Positions 1-10,808 of a DNA stretch of 64,000 nt are shown piece by piece. The stretch's first letter is position 1. Each line of letters begins with the position of its first letter. A program made the translations under genes and the position numbers. The notes under the pieces were generated by a model. The model made no database searches and was not told the DNA's origin. It saw nothing but the letters and a program-made list of their open reading frames with translations. Origin of the DNA: Saccharomycopsis malanga (lineage: Eukaryota; Ascomycota; Saccharomycetes; Ascoideales; Saccharomycopsidaceae); contig CP025322.1 of the NCBI GenBank assembly GCA_004014935.1, forward strand, positions 2,542,001-2,606,000. The letters run 5' to 3'.

Positions 1-179
1 TAACCGTTTTGTTTGGAAGAATATTTTGCTGGCAATGGTATTAGCTTGACAACATTACAACTTTTGCCAATGGCTAACCAAAACGTAACTCCTCCAAAGG
101 AAAACTCACCTTTTTCTACAAGACCAATACTGTCACTTTCATAAATCCCAGTAATGCTACTATTGTTAAGAAAATACAT
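1..179 (-). CDS. Edge ORF fragment, unidentified
   Basis: On the minus strand an ATG at 179 opens a frame that stays open for 59 codons and runs off the left edge. It begins MYFLNNSSITGIYESDS and contains a GGVTFW stretch. I do not recognise a family. A second minus-strand open stretch of 70 codons (507-295, beginning MHICQNQNRY) lies just upstream in another frame, with stops between the two. Together they may be the remains of one longer gene, or the edge piece may be the 5' end of a real gene. Only sequence to the left can decide. Confidence 0.25.
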   Translation of the reverse strand, partial: MYFLNNSSITGIYESDSIGLVEKGEFSFGGVTFWLAIGKSCNVVKLIPLPAKYSSKQNG

Positions 180-634
180 ATTTAAAGGTATCAGGTACTG
201 GTATATTAAGAGGGCTCAACAAAAAGTTGAACAATATAGTGAGCCAACACTACAAGAATATAACTCAAAACCTCAGCTCAAGTTTCATGGCGTTTTAATG
301 TAAAACTTTAAGATTACAATTAGAACTGTCTGGAAAACAGAGTTTTAAACCTGTTGTAGAAGGATGAGAAAACACAAATACTGCTAGTTTGTTACACTCA
401 ACATCCAGAAACAAACGCTCACCAGGCGGTATTATCAGCGAGGTTGGCAAAAAATGAGGAAGCCAGCTTGGATTTAGATAGCGGTTCTGATTTTGACAAA
501 TATGCAATACAAGTCACACGGCATAATTTTAAAATGGAAAATCTGCTACTGCTGTGTCATTGATAGATGATATTAAATGCAAATAACCGAAATAGTAGAA
601 AACCGGTGGTTTAAAATGATCTACAAGTTTGGGG

Positions 635-718
635 TAATCAATAATCAATAATCAATAATCAATAATCAATAATCAATAATCAATAATCAATAATCAATAA
701 TCAATAATCAATAATCAA
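635..718. repeat. 7-bp microsatellite (TAATCAA)n
   Basis: About twelve near-perfect tandem copies of TAATCAA lie 80 bp beyond the RNR2 stop codon, in what should be its 3' UTR or terminator region. The remaining spacer 180-634 holds only the second edge ORF mentioned above and nothing else I can recognise. Confidence 0.95.
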
Positions 719-797
719 ATCCCTAATCTACAACATAATCAACAATCTCATTTATTAACCCAAAAATATAATACAAAAAAACAAACAATGGTAGCAA

Positions 798-1940
798 TCA
801 AAAGTCTTCATCAAAAGAAAAGCCGCTTTCTTCTTTTTGAGTGGAGCCGGCCATAACACCTGCCTTTTGATAATCAGAGACTCTTTTTTCGAAAAAGTTG
901 GTTTTTCCGGCCAAGGAAATGTTTTCCATAAAATCAAATGGATTGGTAACGTTGTAAACCTTGTTGTTACCCAAGGCGACCAACAATCTGTCGGCACAGA
1001 ATTCAACGTATTGACACATCAATTTGCAGTTCATGCCCAACAAGGAAACTGGCAAGGCGTCGGTAAAGTAGTCTTTTTCAATGTTGACAGCTTCAGTGAT
1101 GATTTTCTCGACAATTTCCGGGTCTGGTTTGTTCTGCAAGTGAGAAAACAACAAGCAAGCAAAGTCGGTGTGCAAACCTTCGTCTCTGCAGATCAATTCG
1201 TTAGAAAACGTCAAGCCCGGCATCAAACCTCTTTTTTTCAACCAGAAAATAGAAGCAAAAGAGCCCGAGAAGAAAATGCCTTCAACAGCAGCAAAGGCAA
1301 CCAATCTTTCAGCAAACAAGGCCTGGTCGTCGTTGATCCATCTCAAGGCCCAGTCGGCCTTTTGCTTGATTTGTGGAATTGTCTCAATGGCATTGAACAA
1401 AAACTCAGACTCCTTAGGGTCCTTGACATACGTGTCAATCAATAGCGAGTATGTTTCAGAATGGATATTCTCCATCATAATCTGGAACCCGTAGAAAAAC
1501 TTGGCCTCTGGGACCTGAACTTCGGCAGAAAAGTTCTCCACCAAGTTCTCGTTGACAATTCCGTCCGACGCAGCAAAAAACGCCAAAACCCGAGAAATGA
1601 AAAACCGCTCGTTTTCCGTCAACCGGTTGTTCCAATCGTGCAAATCCTTGGACAAATCAATCTCCTCGGCTGTCCAGAACGACGCTTCGGCCTTCTTGTA
1701 CATTTGCCAAATCTCATGGTACTTGATAGGCATCAACACAAATCTCCGCTTGTTCTCAACCAACAACGGCTCGTTGGCTTCCTTCTCTTTCAACTGGTGT
1801 CTATGCACTGCATGTTTGCTCAAAAACTGCTTGTGCTCTGTCTCCTCAACGCCCATCTTCTTGGCTCCAGCACTCCGGATCTGGGCCTCAAGATCCATCT
1901 TCGACATGTTCGACGTAATATTCGCTAATTCAGCTGACAT
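798..1940 (-). CDS. RNR2: Ribonucleotide reductase small subunit (R2)
   Basis: 380 aa, the class Ia R2 subunit that houses the diiron-tyrosyl radical cofactor used with the large subunit to reduce ribonucleoside diphosphates to deoxyribonucleotides; it acts in cytosol and nucleus. All metal ligands are visible at the spacing of the family: D126, E157, H160, E220, E254 and H257, with the radical tyrosine Y164 in the SETYSLL motif. The C-terminal tail FSFDEDF is the peptide that docks into the large subunit. The ligand set distinguishes it from the ligand-deficient Rnr4 paralogue of S. cerevisiae. The start is the ATG at 1940, followed by the usual variable N-terminus before the conserved core at about residue 65. 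The upstream region carries five MCB boxes, which fits G1/S and DNA-damage control. The protein looks complete. Confidence 0.97.
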   Translation of the reverse strand: MSAELANITSNMSKMDLEAQIRSAGAKKMGVEETEHKQFLSKHAVHRHQLKEKEANEPLLVENKRRFVLMPIKYHEIWQMYKKAEASFWTAEEIDLSKDLHDWNNRLTENERFFISRVLAFFAASDGIVNENLVENFSAEVQVPEAKFFYGFQIMMENIHSETYSLLIDTYVKDPKESEFLFNAIETIPQIKQKADWALRWINDDQALFAERLVAFAAVEGIFFSGSFASIFWLKKRGLMPGLTFSNELICRDEGLHTDFACLLFSHLQNKPDPEIVEKIITEAVNIEKDYFTDALPVSLLGMNCKLMCQYVEFCADRLLVALGNNKVYNVTNPFDFMENISLAGKTNFFEKRVSDYQKAGVMAGSTQKEESGFSFDEDF

Positions 1941-2067
1941 AATTGTGTTTTGATATGGTTATTTATTGTATTTGGTGTCTGTGATAAATTTCAACAAATT
2001 ATTGTGATGCAAAATTCGTGCAAATCACCTCCTATTTATATTATTTCTATTCTCCTACCAGCAAAAA

Positions 2068-2487
2068 ACGCGTCGTTTATAGCAAATCTCATCATCATAG
2101 CCAAAAAAAAAGACGCGTTGTTGTTTTTTTTCAAAGTCACACATTTCGCATGCATGCGCATGCCGTTGCATGCATTTTGGCATCCACCATTTTTTGGTTA
2201 TTTGTTCAATTGCAGGTTTCCCAGCCTTGACAAAACCATATTACCAATTTCAGCATGAAATTACAAACATTTTCCATCTCTTTTCAGCAAAATTGACCAA
2301 TTGAAACCCTTATTATTTATTCAAGGGTTGCGTGCCCTGGTATGCGCGGTTCGATGAGGTGACGCGTAAATGAATAGGGCTCGTCAGTTAACATCAAGAG
2401 GTGTCATTAAAATGAGCAAACGCGTTTCAGTTGCTATTATTTACTAATTGTTTCATAAGCGAATCAAGGGTTGGTATGGTGACGCGT
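2068..2487 (-). promoter_or_regulatory. Cluster of five MCB boxes upstream of RNR2
   Basis: Five perfect ACGCGT hexamers lie at 2068-2073, 2113-2118, 2362-2367, 2420-2425 and 2482-2487, that is 128 to 547 bp upstream of the RNR2 ATG. ACGCGT is the binding site of MBF (Mbp1-Swi6), which drives G1/S transcription of DNA-synthesis genes. Two of the sites lie in an imperfect direct repeat that starts TCAAGGGTTG and ends GGTGACGCGT. The density far exceeds chance in AT-rich DNA. Confidence 0.85.
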
Positions 2488-5054
2488 CTTGGCACCTTTA
2501 ACTGGCACCCTGAGCCCCATTGAGTTTGCTACAGCTGTTTGCGGTATGATAACGTTTAGCCATTGTCTACAGAAGCATTGGATTGGGGTTTAGTAATGTG
2601 TAAAGTCATTGCCAGGTTTGTAAACACTAGTAAGAATTGGGTCAGTATCACAAGTTTTGCAATTTGCCAGAACAAAGACATTTTGTACTCGTTATTTTCG
2701 GCATATTGACAAGATGGGTTTCTCAATTTGTAAAAGCCTTTGAGAATTTGTAAAGAATTTAGTTTGTAGAATGGATTCTAATCTTTCAAGGGGCGAAAGT
2801 CCTGCCCTGTATTTTTCAAATCAGGATTGTCTTCAGTAAAGTTGGCAAAACAGCAACTTTGAACTCGGCAATGTGTGTTGTTCGTTTGTAGGAGCATAAG
2901 CTAAAGTTTTGAGTGTTGATAAATGAGAAGATTGTTGATAGTTTAGAATTGGTAATTGAGAATTGGTAATTGAGGATTGTTAATTGAGAATTGTTAGTTG
3001 AGAATTGTTAGTTGAGAATTGTTGATTGAGAATTGTTGATTGAGAACTCTTAATAAGTGAGAATTATTATCAATTAAGATTTGTTAATAATTAGGAATCG
3101 TCAATTTAAAATTATTAGTTGTTGAGATTTGTTAATTGAGAATATTTAATAAGTGAAAATTATTATCAATTAAGATTTGTTGACAATTGAGAACCGTTAA
3201 TTAAAATCATTAATTGAGATTTGTTAATTGAGAATATTTACCAAGTGGAAATATTAAATAATTGAGACTTTAGCCACACAAGAGCGTCCCAAAAGATTTC
3301 TCTCACGGTCCGCAGATTCCGAGGAAATACTAGACATCCATATTCAAATGTAGTAGTCATCGATAGCAATACGAGACATCAATGTTTTATAAACATTGAA
3401 CACGTCGGGCTGGCTTCTGTTTTCTTCGTCGCGGTGCCATCCGTTCTTTAGGTGCTAGAAAGAAGCTCAATAGGGTCTGCTGATGATTGTTTACTGTAAA
3501 GTTTAATGAAAGGATGCGAACGATGTCATGTTCTGTGGGGGCTACAGATTGCTCGCTAGCAACGCCTGCAAAGACCTTTGTAATTTCACCTTTGCATTGG
3601 CATCTGAAGAAAGCAAAGCCATTTGATGGAACATTGCTTCAGACGCAGGAAGCTAATCTTCCAAACCCTCTATAAACGAGTGCCGTGTACCATGCCCTGG
3701 GTGTGGATGCTTTCAATGATTTAGGACCAGAAAAGCCAATAGACCCACAAGCTTAGATATCTTACGTCCACTAAGATAGGTTTCCTTAGTGTAGGCAGCA
3801 ATTCGTATTAATAAACCATAGACTATGGACGCCTGTTGGGCGTAGCCCCCAAAAAGACAGTTTCAGGTTAATCCTGCTTTTTTCAAAGTTGTCTAAATAC
3901 AAATCTCAGACAATCGACATCAAAGAAACTTGAGAGCAGATATTAATGTGAAACAGTCTGGTCACTTCACACTCTTCTTGATAAGCTCAGGATTGTTCAA
4001 CACCTTTTGGAGAAAAAACAAAAGTTTCTGAGCTCGAAATGGTGGGAATATATAAGGCTCCATTTGTCTTTAGTTCCCACGCAAGTAGATGAATAAGATC
4101 GTTCAAACACATCTAAACTTAACCTTCACACGAATAATGGCAAGAACTGTGCTGGTTTGTTACTTGTATAATGTCCAGTCCAATCACCTGAATGAGCTTT
4201 TGTATCACAATGGTAACAATACCACTGTGTGCTCTCCTAATTATAACAACGTCCAATTCCTCCATGGTCGGCTCTATTAATTGGCTAAAAAGTTGGGATA
4301 TTACTAATTGGGAATTGCTAATTGAGAATATTTAATAATTGGTAATTGGGAATATTTAATAATTGGAAATCGTTAAGAAGAAAGAATATTGGATAAAATA
4401 AAACAGCTAATAAGAGAGAAAAACAGATAAAATTCTCATTCTATTCATTACTTTGAGCACTTTTCCATGCTCATAAACCATTTTGAAATGGACCAAATCA
4501 CTAAACAATCAGATCATGCGAATCGCGCTCTGAGCAAGATTTTGTTCTTTTGTTGGCTCAAATAATACATTTACGTCAAGATACTGGTTATTTTTCTAAA
4601 AACCAAAACAAAGCTTTCGGCTACACTATTTTTAAAATACATCTCCATGATCGTTAATGAATTATTGAGATATACAAACAGACAAAACGCCAAGTTTATT
4701 ATTAAATGGTAATTAAATTTGCAAAAACAAACAACTAAAAACTAAAAAAACAAAAGAACAAAACATCACAGTTCAATCCTCAACACTCATCAAATATATC
4801 ACTGACAAATAAGCATTATTCACCATAATATTATTAACTATAAACCAAATATTATTGTCTGCCAATTAATATAAAGAAAACATCCTGACACTACATCCTG
4901 ACACCACACCCTAACATTGCACACGTGCCCCACACCCCTGATTTAGTATTCAAACTCCCCCTATTTGAAATAATTGTTTCAACTACAACATCAACCGATA
5001 ATCAACAATAAACTGAGGACGTCTTACACTAATTATTGTGAAGTGTGTTGCAAA
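2488..5054. other. Gene-poor spacer with simple repeats
   Basis: About 2.6 kb separates the RNR2 promoter from the SHE10-like gene. It contains a degenerate AT-rich minisatellite (2940-3260, with a related piece at 4300-4375) and short open stretches without recognisable domains. One is a 63-codon plus-strand ORF at 4089-4280, preceded by a TATA-like AATATATAAGG 40 bp upstream; it may be a small gene, but nothing else supports it. The minus strand at 3260-3680 has short open segments in several frames that I could not assign. Confidence 0.5.
2940..3260. repeat. Degenerate 15-bp minisatellite
   Basis: The unit is close to GTTAATTGAGAATTG and is repeated about seven times at 2945-3045. It then decays into a longer-period repeat of about 95 bp: the stretch AATAAGTGARAATTATTATC occurs near 3053 and again near 3148. 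A related block of two to three units sits at 4300-4375, more than 1 kb away, suggesting one ancestral array that was split or duplicated. Confidence 0.8.
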
Positions 5055-8000
5055 ATGGTTTACTTTAATGGTGGTTATAAGCGGTTGTTATTGTTTTGTA
5101 CAATTGCTTTTCTTTTTCTAGGAAATGTTGTTGATGTTAGACTGCGATATGAGGTTTACAAGAACGAGCCACATATTGTTGATTTGAAATTGCAGATTTG
5201 TCTGCATCCTGTGGTGATTGGGATGCAGGGGCAATTGGCCAGATTGCAAGAGAATGAAATGTACCGAGGCATGGCTAATCGGATGAGTTATTCGTATGAT
5301 GTTGTGCTGCCGTATATTGATGATGCCAGCAGGAAATTGAGCTACTACCGCCGTTTAGCTGCAGTTCATGTGTATGAGCCGTTGGAAAGCACAGTTTTTG
5401 GGCCCTTGGACGAGTATTTGAAGACGTTATACTGGAAATACGCTGCATCGTACATGGACAGTATCAGCGAGTTTTATTACATTTATTTAGCAAGCTATGT
5501 AGAGAGCAGCACTGCGTTGTTGCACCGTGTGCATGACAGGATTGTTCCAGTGGCATTGCATTATACAGGGGTCGTATTAAGGTCAGTATGGAGCCAAATC
5601 CAAAAACAGGTTATTCCTGCTATTTTGGGTGCTCAGCATGCACTTTCGCATGCGTTGTATCGTCAATATCTCCATTTGAGGATCGCCTATTATGTGTTTC
5701 TTCTCCCAAGCGTCAAACAGAACATTTACGTCTTCCAGAACGAAGTCTTGCCGCAATGGTGCCATAACATCCAGCAATACTACAGAACCGTGCTTCTTGC
5801 CGCAGTTTCGGACGGTTTCCGGTCCATAACCGGCTGGACCCTCGATACATGCAGTGGTTTGTACAGAACATGTGTGTATCCTTACATACAGGCATTGTTG
5901 TTCCAGATTGAGCAACCAATAGCATTTTGCAAAAACGAACTTTATCCGCGACTCGCGTCGCTTGTGCGCGTCCTGGTGGTCCCTGTGGCAGTGCTGTCTG
6001 CAAAGGCTGCTCACATGTTGCATCAGAACTACATAGGACCTGGCTTGGACTGCCTAAGAGCACAGCTACGCCAGATGTATGTTTTGCATCTAGAACCATT
6101 TTTGCTCAACGAAAAGCACGAAAACTGCATTGCAGTGTTTTTCAGCAGCCAAAACAACATCTTGGTGTTTCTTAGAGACAAATACCACTCGTTTATCGTC
6201 GGTTACAATGAATTTTTGACGTCCGACCCGTTGGACGCAGAAATCCAACGGTTGTCGCTGCTATTGGCGAAATATTCTACAGAAAACAGCGAAGTAATGC
6301 CCTCAATCATCACAGTTGCTCACCCAACACCCTCAGAAACTGCCACCAACTCAGTAAACATGGCTAAAACTAAAAAAACCCCAGTCGCAGCATCTGACAA
6401 GGGTTACCCGCTCGAGAGACAGATTGCGAGATGGCGCGAGATTGTTGAGGGGACGTGTGTGAGTGTTCTTGAGGACTTTGAGCGTGAGTTTTCCGAGTTT
6501 GAGCAGCAGTATGTGAACGACAAGTTGCAGCCGGTCTTGCAGGACAACTTGAAGAGTTTAAATGACTTTATTAACGAAGGTTATTACGTAATCCAAAGCT
6601 ATATCCGCGACATTGATTCTAGCGATGTATTTTTGAACAATGAGAACTTTATCATCAATGACGATGCGTTGAAAGCTGACGCGGCATCTGACATGAAGTA
6701 TTTTAAGAACGAGTATCCAAACGGGGCGGTCGACAGCAATGGACTTGGTTACGAAGATTATTTACAACTAGTAGATGAGATTTCGTATATTAATGAATTA
6801 GCATACAACAAGTCACTCATCAAACGGTCAACCGAGGACCCGACCTTTGAAGACCGCGACTTTTTCCTCAAATACGTCCTTGTCGGTAAGGATATCCAAA
6901 TATCACACGGCAACATCACCAATACTTCTAAGGACGACATCGCTGTTAACCAGTACACGGTGTTGAGCCCTGGCGCGTATAATATCACGAGTGATCTTCT
7001 CCACCGGGTAACCCTCGGAAAGGCGACCGGGGGGCTAATCCGGAAGGTTGACCGGAAGGTGGTTCGGGAGGAGTTTACGAAGCGGCGGTCTGGAATAGAG
7101 CAAAAGGCTGATATCATGAAACAAGCAATAGAAAATGGGTTTTATGAAGTCGTGGAGCAATTCAATCAGATCAAGTTTAGAAATATGGAGATTTTTGAAG
7201 AATTTAGTGATTCTATTTTGATGGAATGGGACCGGCAGTTTTTCAAGCATCTAGAAGAGACCGACCATAGTTTTTTATTTGATTTGGACTCGGTTGACAC
7301 GTCTGATGCGGGGATTGTAGAGTTTTACGAGGAAAAGAAGGATGTGTACAATGCAGAGTTGGAAAAACAAAAGGCATTGAATGTAAACATCAACCATCGC
7401 AAGAACTGGAAAAACTTTAAAAAGTTTTACAAAATCAAGGAGATTTTGCTTCGCACAAGAGAGGAGCTCAATGCTTACCAGCCAAACTTGGACGCTGTTC
7501 ACAGTGTAGCCAAACCAGTCGATCAAACCGTAGGCATTTTGTTAGGCGAAGCAAACCAGTATTTGGATATTCTCCGGGCCAAGGCAAACCTTGCGTTCCA
7601 GTTCCGCGAGGAGGCCGAGAAGGCAGAGCGGATCCGAAGATACTACAAGTTTAATGGCGTTCCAGAACCGTCTGAAGAGGACGTGCTCAGACAACAGAGA
7701 GAGCAAGAGAGAGAAGAAACACAGCGCCAGGAGTATGAGAGATTGCAAAACAGCTTGTTGGATGGCAAGCCAGACGACGAGGGCTACATCCAGGCGAAGT
7801 TGGCTCGTCAAAAAGATCCAGAAGAGATTATTTCTGAATTGGAAGCTGAGGACGTAGAATATTACTATGATGACGATGGATATTATTATGATGGGTACGA
7901 AAACTACGACTTGGCAACAGAAACAGTAGTGGATTACATTACGGTGAGTAAGCTGGCTGGATTGTCCGATAGTTTAACAGAAGGTTTTGAAACGGGCTCA

Positions 8001-8207
8001 TTTACTACTGAAATGGGTTCAGAAATGATTTTATCTGCTTCGGAAAAGTCCTCAGAATCATCATTTGAAAACCCCATTGAAAAGAGTTCTGAATCCTTGT
8101 CAGAAAAACCATCAGATATTGCTTCAACAATCTCTTCATCTCTCAGCACCTCTGTAAACACTGCCACGGCCCAATCTAGCAGTGTGCCAAACCACACTGA
8201 ACCTTAA
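5055..8207 (+). CDS. SHE10/OSW7-family secreted protein
   Basis: 1050 aa from the first in-frame ATG at 5055; the frame is open further upstream but only from a TTG. The N-terminus (residues 1-28) is a signal peptide with the core LLLFCTIAFLFLG. The N-terminal 400 residues are rich in Tyr and aromatic residues. The C-terminal half matches my recollection of yeast She10/Osw7: a WREIVEGTC block, a long charged helical region, NWKNFKKFYKIKEIL, and LDILRAKANLAFQFREE before an E/R-rich coiled coil. She10 and Osw7 act in outer spore-wall assembly; extending that role here is inference. The protein is nearly twice as long as S. cerevisiae She10. The acidic Tyr/Asp tail (YYYDDDGYYYDGYENYD) is followed by a Ser/Thr/Glu-rich end with no GPI signal. 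Coding-like sequence continues past the stop in other frames to about 8461 (see findings). Confidence 0.72.
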   Translation: MVYFNGGYKRLLLFCTIAFLFLGNVVDVRLRYEVYKNEPHIVDLKLQICLHPVVIGMQGQLARLQENEMYRGMANRMSYSYDVVLPYIDDASRKLSYYRRLAAVHVYEPLESTVFGPLDEYLKTLYWKYAASYMDSISEFYYIYLASYVESSTALLHRVHDRIVPVALHYTGVVLRSVWSQIQKQVIPAILGAQHALSHALYRQYLHLRIAYYVFLLPSVKQNIYVFQNEVLPQWCHNIQQYYRTVLLAAVSDGFRSITGWTLDTCSGLYRTCVYPYIQALLFQIEQPIAFCKNELYPRLASLVRVLVVPVAVLSAKAAHMLHQNYIGPGLDCLRAQLRQMYVLHLEPFLLNEKHENCIAVFFSSQNNILVFLRDKYHSFIVGYNEFLTSDPLDAEIQRLSLLLAKYSTENSEVMPSIITVAHPTPSETATNSVNMAKTKKTPVAASDKGYPLERQIARWREIVEGTCVSVLEDFEREFSEFEQQYVNDKLQPVLQDNLKSLNDFINEGYYVIQSYIRDIDSSDVFLNNENFIINDDALKADAASDMKYFKNEYPNGAVDSNGLGYEDYLQLVDEISYINELAYNKSLIKRSTEDPTFEDRDFFLKYVLVGKDIQISHGNITNTSKDDIAVNQYTVLSPGAYNITSDLLHRVTLGKATGGLIRKVDRKVVREEFTKRRSGIEQKADIMKQAIENGFYEVVEQFNQIKFRNMEIFEEFSDSILMEWDRQFFKHLEETDHSFLFDLDSVDTSDAGIVEFYEEKKDVYNAELEKQKALNVNINHRKNWKNFKKFYKIKEILLRTREELNAYQPNLDAVHSVAKPVDQTVGILLGEANQYLDILRAKANLAFQFREEAEKAERIRRYYKFNGVPEPSEEDVLRQQREQEREETQRQEYERLQNSLLDGKPDDEGYIQAKLARQKDPEEIISELEAEDVEYYYDDDGYYYDGYENYDLATETVVDYITVSKLAGLSDSLTEGFETGSFTTEMGSEMILSASEKSSESSFENPIEKSSESLSEKPSDIASTISSSLSTSVNTATAQSSSVPNHTEP

Positions 8208-8620
8208 ACAGCTACTAGCATTGGACAACGAGCAAGACTCTTACGAAAACCAGAAGGATGTTAGTTATATTTACAATGTGAGTATGGCCCAGAAAAATTA
8301 ATGGCAACAATGGCAAAGATAATAAAGATAACAACAATCAAGTATTTATTGATTACGAACAAGACAATGATGAGGAAAACGACATGCAAATTAAAAGAAA
8401 ATCACCACATCCTAACACCCCCTCTTTATCTATTCATCTTTCAATCTGTTTTTTGCTATAGACAATTAATTAAATGCTCGTATATTTTTTCGTTTGATGA
8501 GATCGGTATCCACTGCTATCTAGTTGTTCATTATTAGTTCTAATAGCTCATTACCCACGCCTTGACATATCATATTTATCTTATATGGGGAACTTGGCAC
8601 CAAAAACCACTTTCATATTG

Positions 8621-8710
8621 TAGTGCATTTAGTATGTGTGGTGCATATAGCAATTGAAGTGCCCATAGTAAGTGTAGTGCCTTTAGCAAGTGAAGTGCAT
8701 CTAGCAAATA
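8621..8710. repeat. 18-bp tandem repeat, five units
   Basis: Exactly five 18-bp units, close to WAGTGCATTTAGCAAGTG, lie in the promoter-proximal spacer 140-230 bp upstream of the TIP41 ATG. Units differ by several substitutions, so the array is not recent. Confidence 0.85.
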
Positions 8711-8849
8711 TTTACGGAAATTACACTACAAAATTAAACCATCTCACTATATATAAACATGCTAAAAACAACAACAACAACCAACAAATTAGGGCAATTT
8801 GCACTACATAGGACGACTAATTGTCACAGAGAATACGAACATCCACGAC

Positions 8850-10142
8850 ATGCTGGAAAATAGACCTTTTAGAAAGCCCGAAGTAAAACAAGACGGGCTG
8901 TCATCGGCTACTGGAAACAATGGAATAAAGGCAGTACAGATAAACGCAGCGCGAGAGATGTACCAGATGACGGTCAGGGCGCGACATGAGGCGGCCGGAA
9001 AGTGGGGAGTGCGTAGAAATGGCGGTGAGACAAGACAGAGCCAGCCAGGGGTTGTGCGGATGACCGATCCGGAAGTGCTGGTTCCGGCCAAGTCACATGC
9101 TGGCCGGTGTGAAAATCCGCAGTGCGGACATTGCGGGGCGGTGATAATTCCGGCGCCCGCAGCGTCGTTTCCGGTTAAGGACCTGCCGTCCATACTGATT
9201 GATGACTGGGAGGTGTTTACGACCCGGAAACCGATCTTGAATGCTCTGGAAATCGACCACTATGAGAAGCAGCTCAACCTTCCGCTTCCGGAGATGATAT
9301 TCGGAAAAAACGAGGTCCGGATCCGGAATAGTCGGCACAACTGGGAAATTGTGTTCAACTCTATAGATGCAATTGACACTGTTTTGAAGATTGGGTGTGA
9401 TCCCAACCGTCTTTTGAAAGTGGCGCATTCGAAAAACTGGTTTGATTATCGAAAGAAGAGGGGAAATAGGAATATCATTGGCAGTAAAGCAAATGATGAA
9501 AATGTAGAGTTTGAAAAGGAGAATGAAAAGAAGAAGGAACAGAAGAAGGAAAAGAAGAGTGAAATACTGAATAATACTGACAATTTGGAAAACAGCTTGT
9601 CATCTGACATGTATGATACGGATGTTCCTACGGAAAATATACATGAATATGTGACACGAATGATAAAGCCATATGATTGGACGTACACGCCATCGTATAG
9701 AGGCACCCTTAGGGGCTCAAACAAGCAACCGTTTGTGAAATCCGACCTACAAATACCGGTGAAAAAACTAAAGCAGCCAGATCCAATTCTCTTTTTTGAT
9801 GACGTAGTTTTATACGAGGACGAGCTTGCTGATAACGGCATTTCAATCTTGCAGGCCAAGATCCGCGTCATGGAAAAACGGTTGCTTTTGTTGTGCAGAT
9901 TTTTTCTCCGTATTGATGACGTGGTGTTCAAAATCAAAGACGTTAGAGTGTTTGTAGAGTTTGAGGACAATTTGGTGATCCGCGACGTAAAAGAGCAGGA
10001 GGACTCGTACCAGAATGTGTTCAACAAAGTGCTTCGGTTGGGAACCGCAGGCGATCCGCGGTTTTACTTGAGAGACAGTAACTGGGTCAGTACTCATTTG
10101 CCAGTCACGTTTCACGAGTCAGAGGCGGTTCAGTTGCAATAA
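8850..10142 (+). CDS. TIP41: Tip41, Tap42-interacting TOR-pathway regulator
   Basis: 430 aa from the ATG at 8850 (the upstream frame opens only at a TTG). TIP41/TIPRL proteins bind PP2A-type phosphatases and, in yeast, counter Tap42 in TORC1 signalling in the cytosol. The core is unmistakable: KPILNALEIDHYEKQLNLPLPEMIFG (residues 127-152, given here only as a landmark and shared across the family), PYDWTYTPSYRGT, and DPILFFDDVVLYEDELADNG, followed by RFFLRIDDV. An N-terminal C-x4-C-x2-C cluster (C87, C92, C95, in CENPQCGHCG) may bind a metal. A Lys/Glu-rich low-complexity insert at about 218-250 separates two halves of the core. The region upstream holds an 18-bp tandem repeat; a diverged SINE begins about 40 bp after the stop. 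Confidence 0.93.
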   Translation: MLENRPFRKPEVKQDGLSSATGNNGIKAVQINAAREMYQMTVRARHEAAGKWGVRRNGGETRQSQPGVVRMTDPEVLVPAKSHAGRCENPQCGHCGAVIIPAPAASFPVKDLPSILIDDWEVFTTRKPILNALEIDHYEKQLNLPLPEMIFGKNEVRIRNSRHNWEIVFNSIDAIDTVLKIGCDPNRLLKVAHSKNWFDYRKKRGNRNIIGSKANDENVEFEKENEKKKEQKKEKKSEILNNTDNLENSLSSDMYDTDVPTENIHEYVTRMIKPYDWTYTPSYRGTLRGSNKQPFVKSDLQIPVKKLKQPDPILFFDDVVLYEDELADNGISILQAKIRVMEKRLLLLCRFFLRIDDVVFKIKDVRVFVEFEDNLVIRDVKEQEDSYQNVFNKVLRLGTAGDPRFYLRDSNWVSTHLPVTFHESEAVQLQ

Positions 10143-10182
10143 TGTGACGCAGAATATGTAGAAAAGAAGCATCAAAGGCGTG

Positions 10183-10425
10183 TTAATAATTATAGCTTAT
10201 ATTGAGCCCAGTACGTATTTGTATTAACGCGCTAGGGACTTGGCAAAACCCAGTAATGGCCGGTGATTATGGTTTTCTTATTAAATAGATTGAAAAGTAA
10301 GCACTATTGGCTCAGGCCATGTTTCAGACTGTTACATTTGCTTATTTAGCATCGTAAAAAGTGACTGTGGGGGGAATTGTGATCCTGTTTGAGAGTATTA
10401 TCTGGTAAACTATCCAGCCAGGTCT
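10183..10425 (-). mobile_element. SINE family A, diverged long copy
   Basis: Reads as family A in reverse: tail-side TTGAGCCCAGTACG at 10203, then the GACTTGGCAAAACCCAGT block, the body piece TTTCAGACTGTTACATTTGC, GCATCGTAAAAAG, and a degraded head ending in CCAGCCAGG. Both Pol III boxes are decayed. It lies 41 bp beyond the TIP41 stop codon and is among the oldest-looking copies. Confidence 0.75.
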
Positions 10426-10528
10426 TTTCTCTTCTTGGATAAACAATACAAGATTTGATTGTGTTTGGCAGAATAGCTTAAAGAAAAGGATTAAATGGAG
10501 TTGGAGTTGGACTTGGAAAGTCGTGGGA

Positions 10529-10662
10529 TAATCATTATTACAAGTTGATAATTGTTATGATTAATAATAATATCATAAAGTGATAATAATTATTACAAGT
10601 TGATAGTTGTTACGATTAATAATAATATCATAAAGTGTCAATCATTATTACAAGTTGATAGT
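10529..10662. repeat. 55-bp tandem repeat, about 2.5 units
   Basis: The block ATTACAAGTTGATA recurs at 10537, 10592 and 10647, giving a 55-bp period, with AATAATATCATAAAGTG shared between the units. The array ends directly at the tail of the next SINE copy. The unit resembles a SINE tail (ATT-rich) plus flank, so tail expansion is a possible origin. Confidence 0.85.
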
Positions 10663-10808
10663 AATAATATTATCATACATTTCAAGCCCAGTACATGTCA
10701 GTTTCGTATACACACTCTAGGGACTTGCAAAACCCAATCATTTGCTGTTGATCATAATCGACTCAAGGGGGAGTTTTCCAGATCTTATCACTTCTTGGAG
10801 AGCATTAC
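10663..10808 (-). mobile_element. SINE family A, short copy
   Basis: In reverse orientation: tail ATTATCATACATTTCAAGCCC, then CAGTACATGTCAGTTTCGTA, the GGGACTTGCAAAACCCAAT block, and the head remnant CACTTCTTGGAGAGCAT. The middle of the long form is missing, as in other short copies. Confidence 0.8.

Noticed and set aside
837-1928. Plus-strand ORFs of 108-202 codons within RNR2
   Set aside because: Shadows of the strongly conserved minus-strand RNR2 gene.
3260-3680. Minus-strand open segments that look weakly coding
   Set aside because: They are short, lie in different frames and match no family I can name. I could not support any gene or element here.
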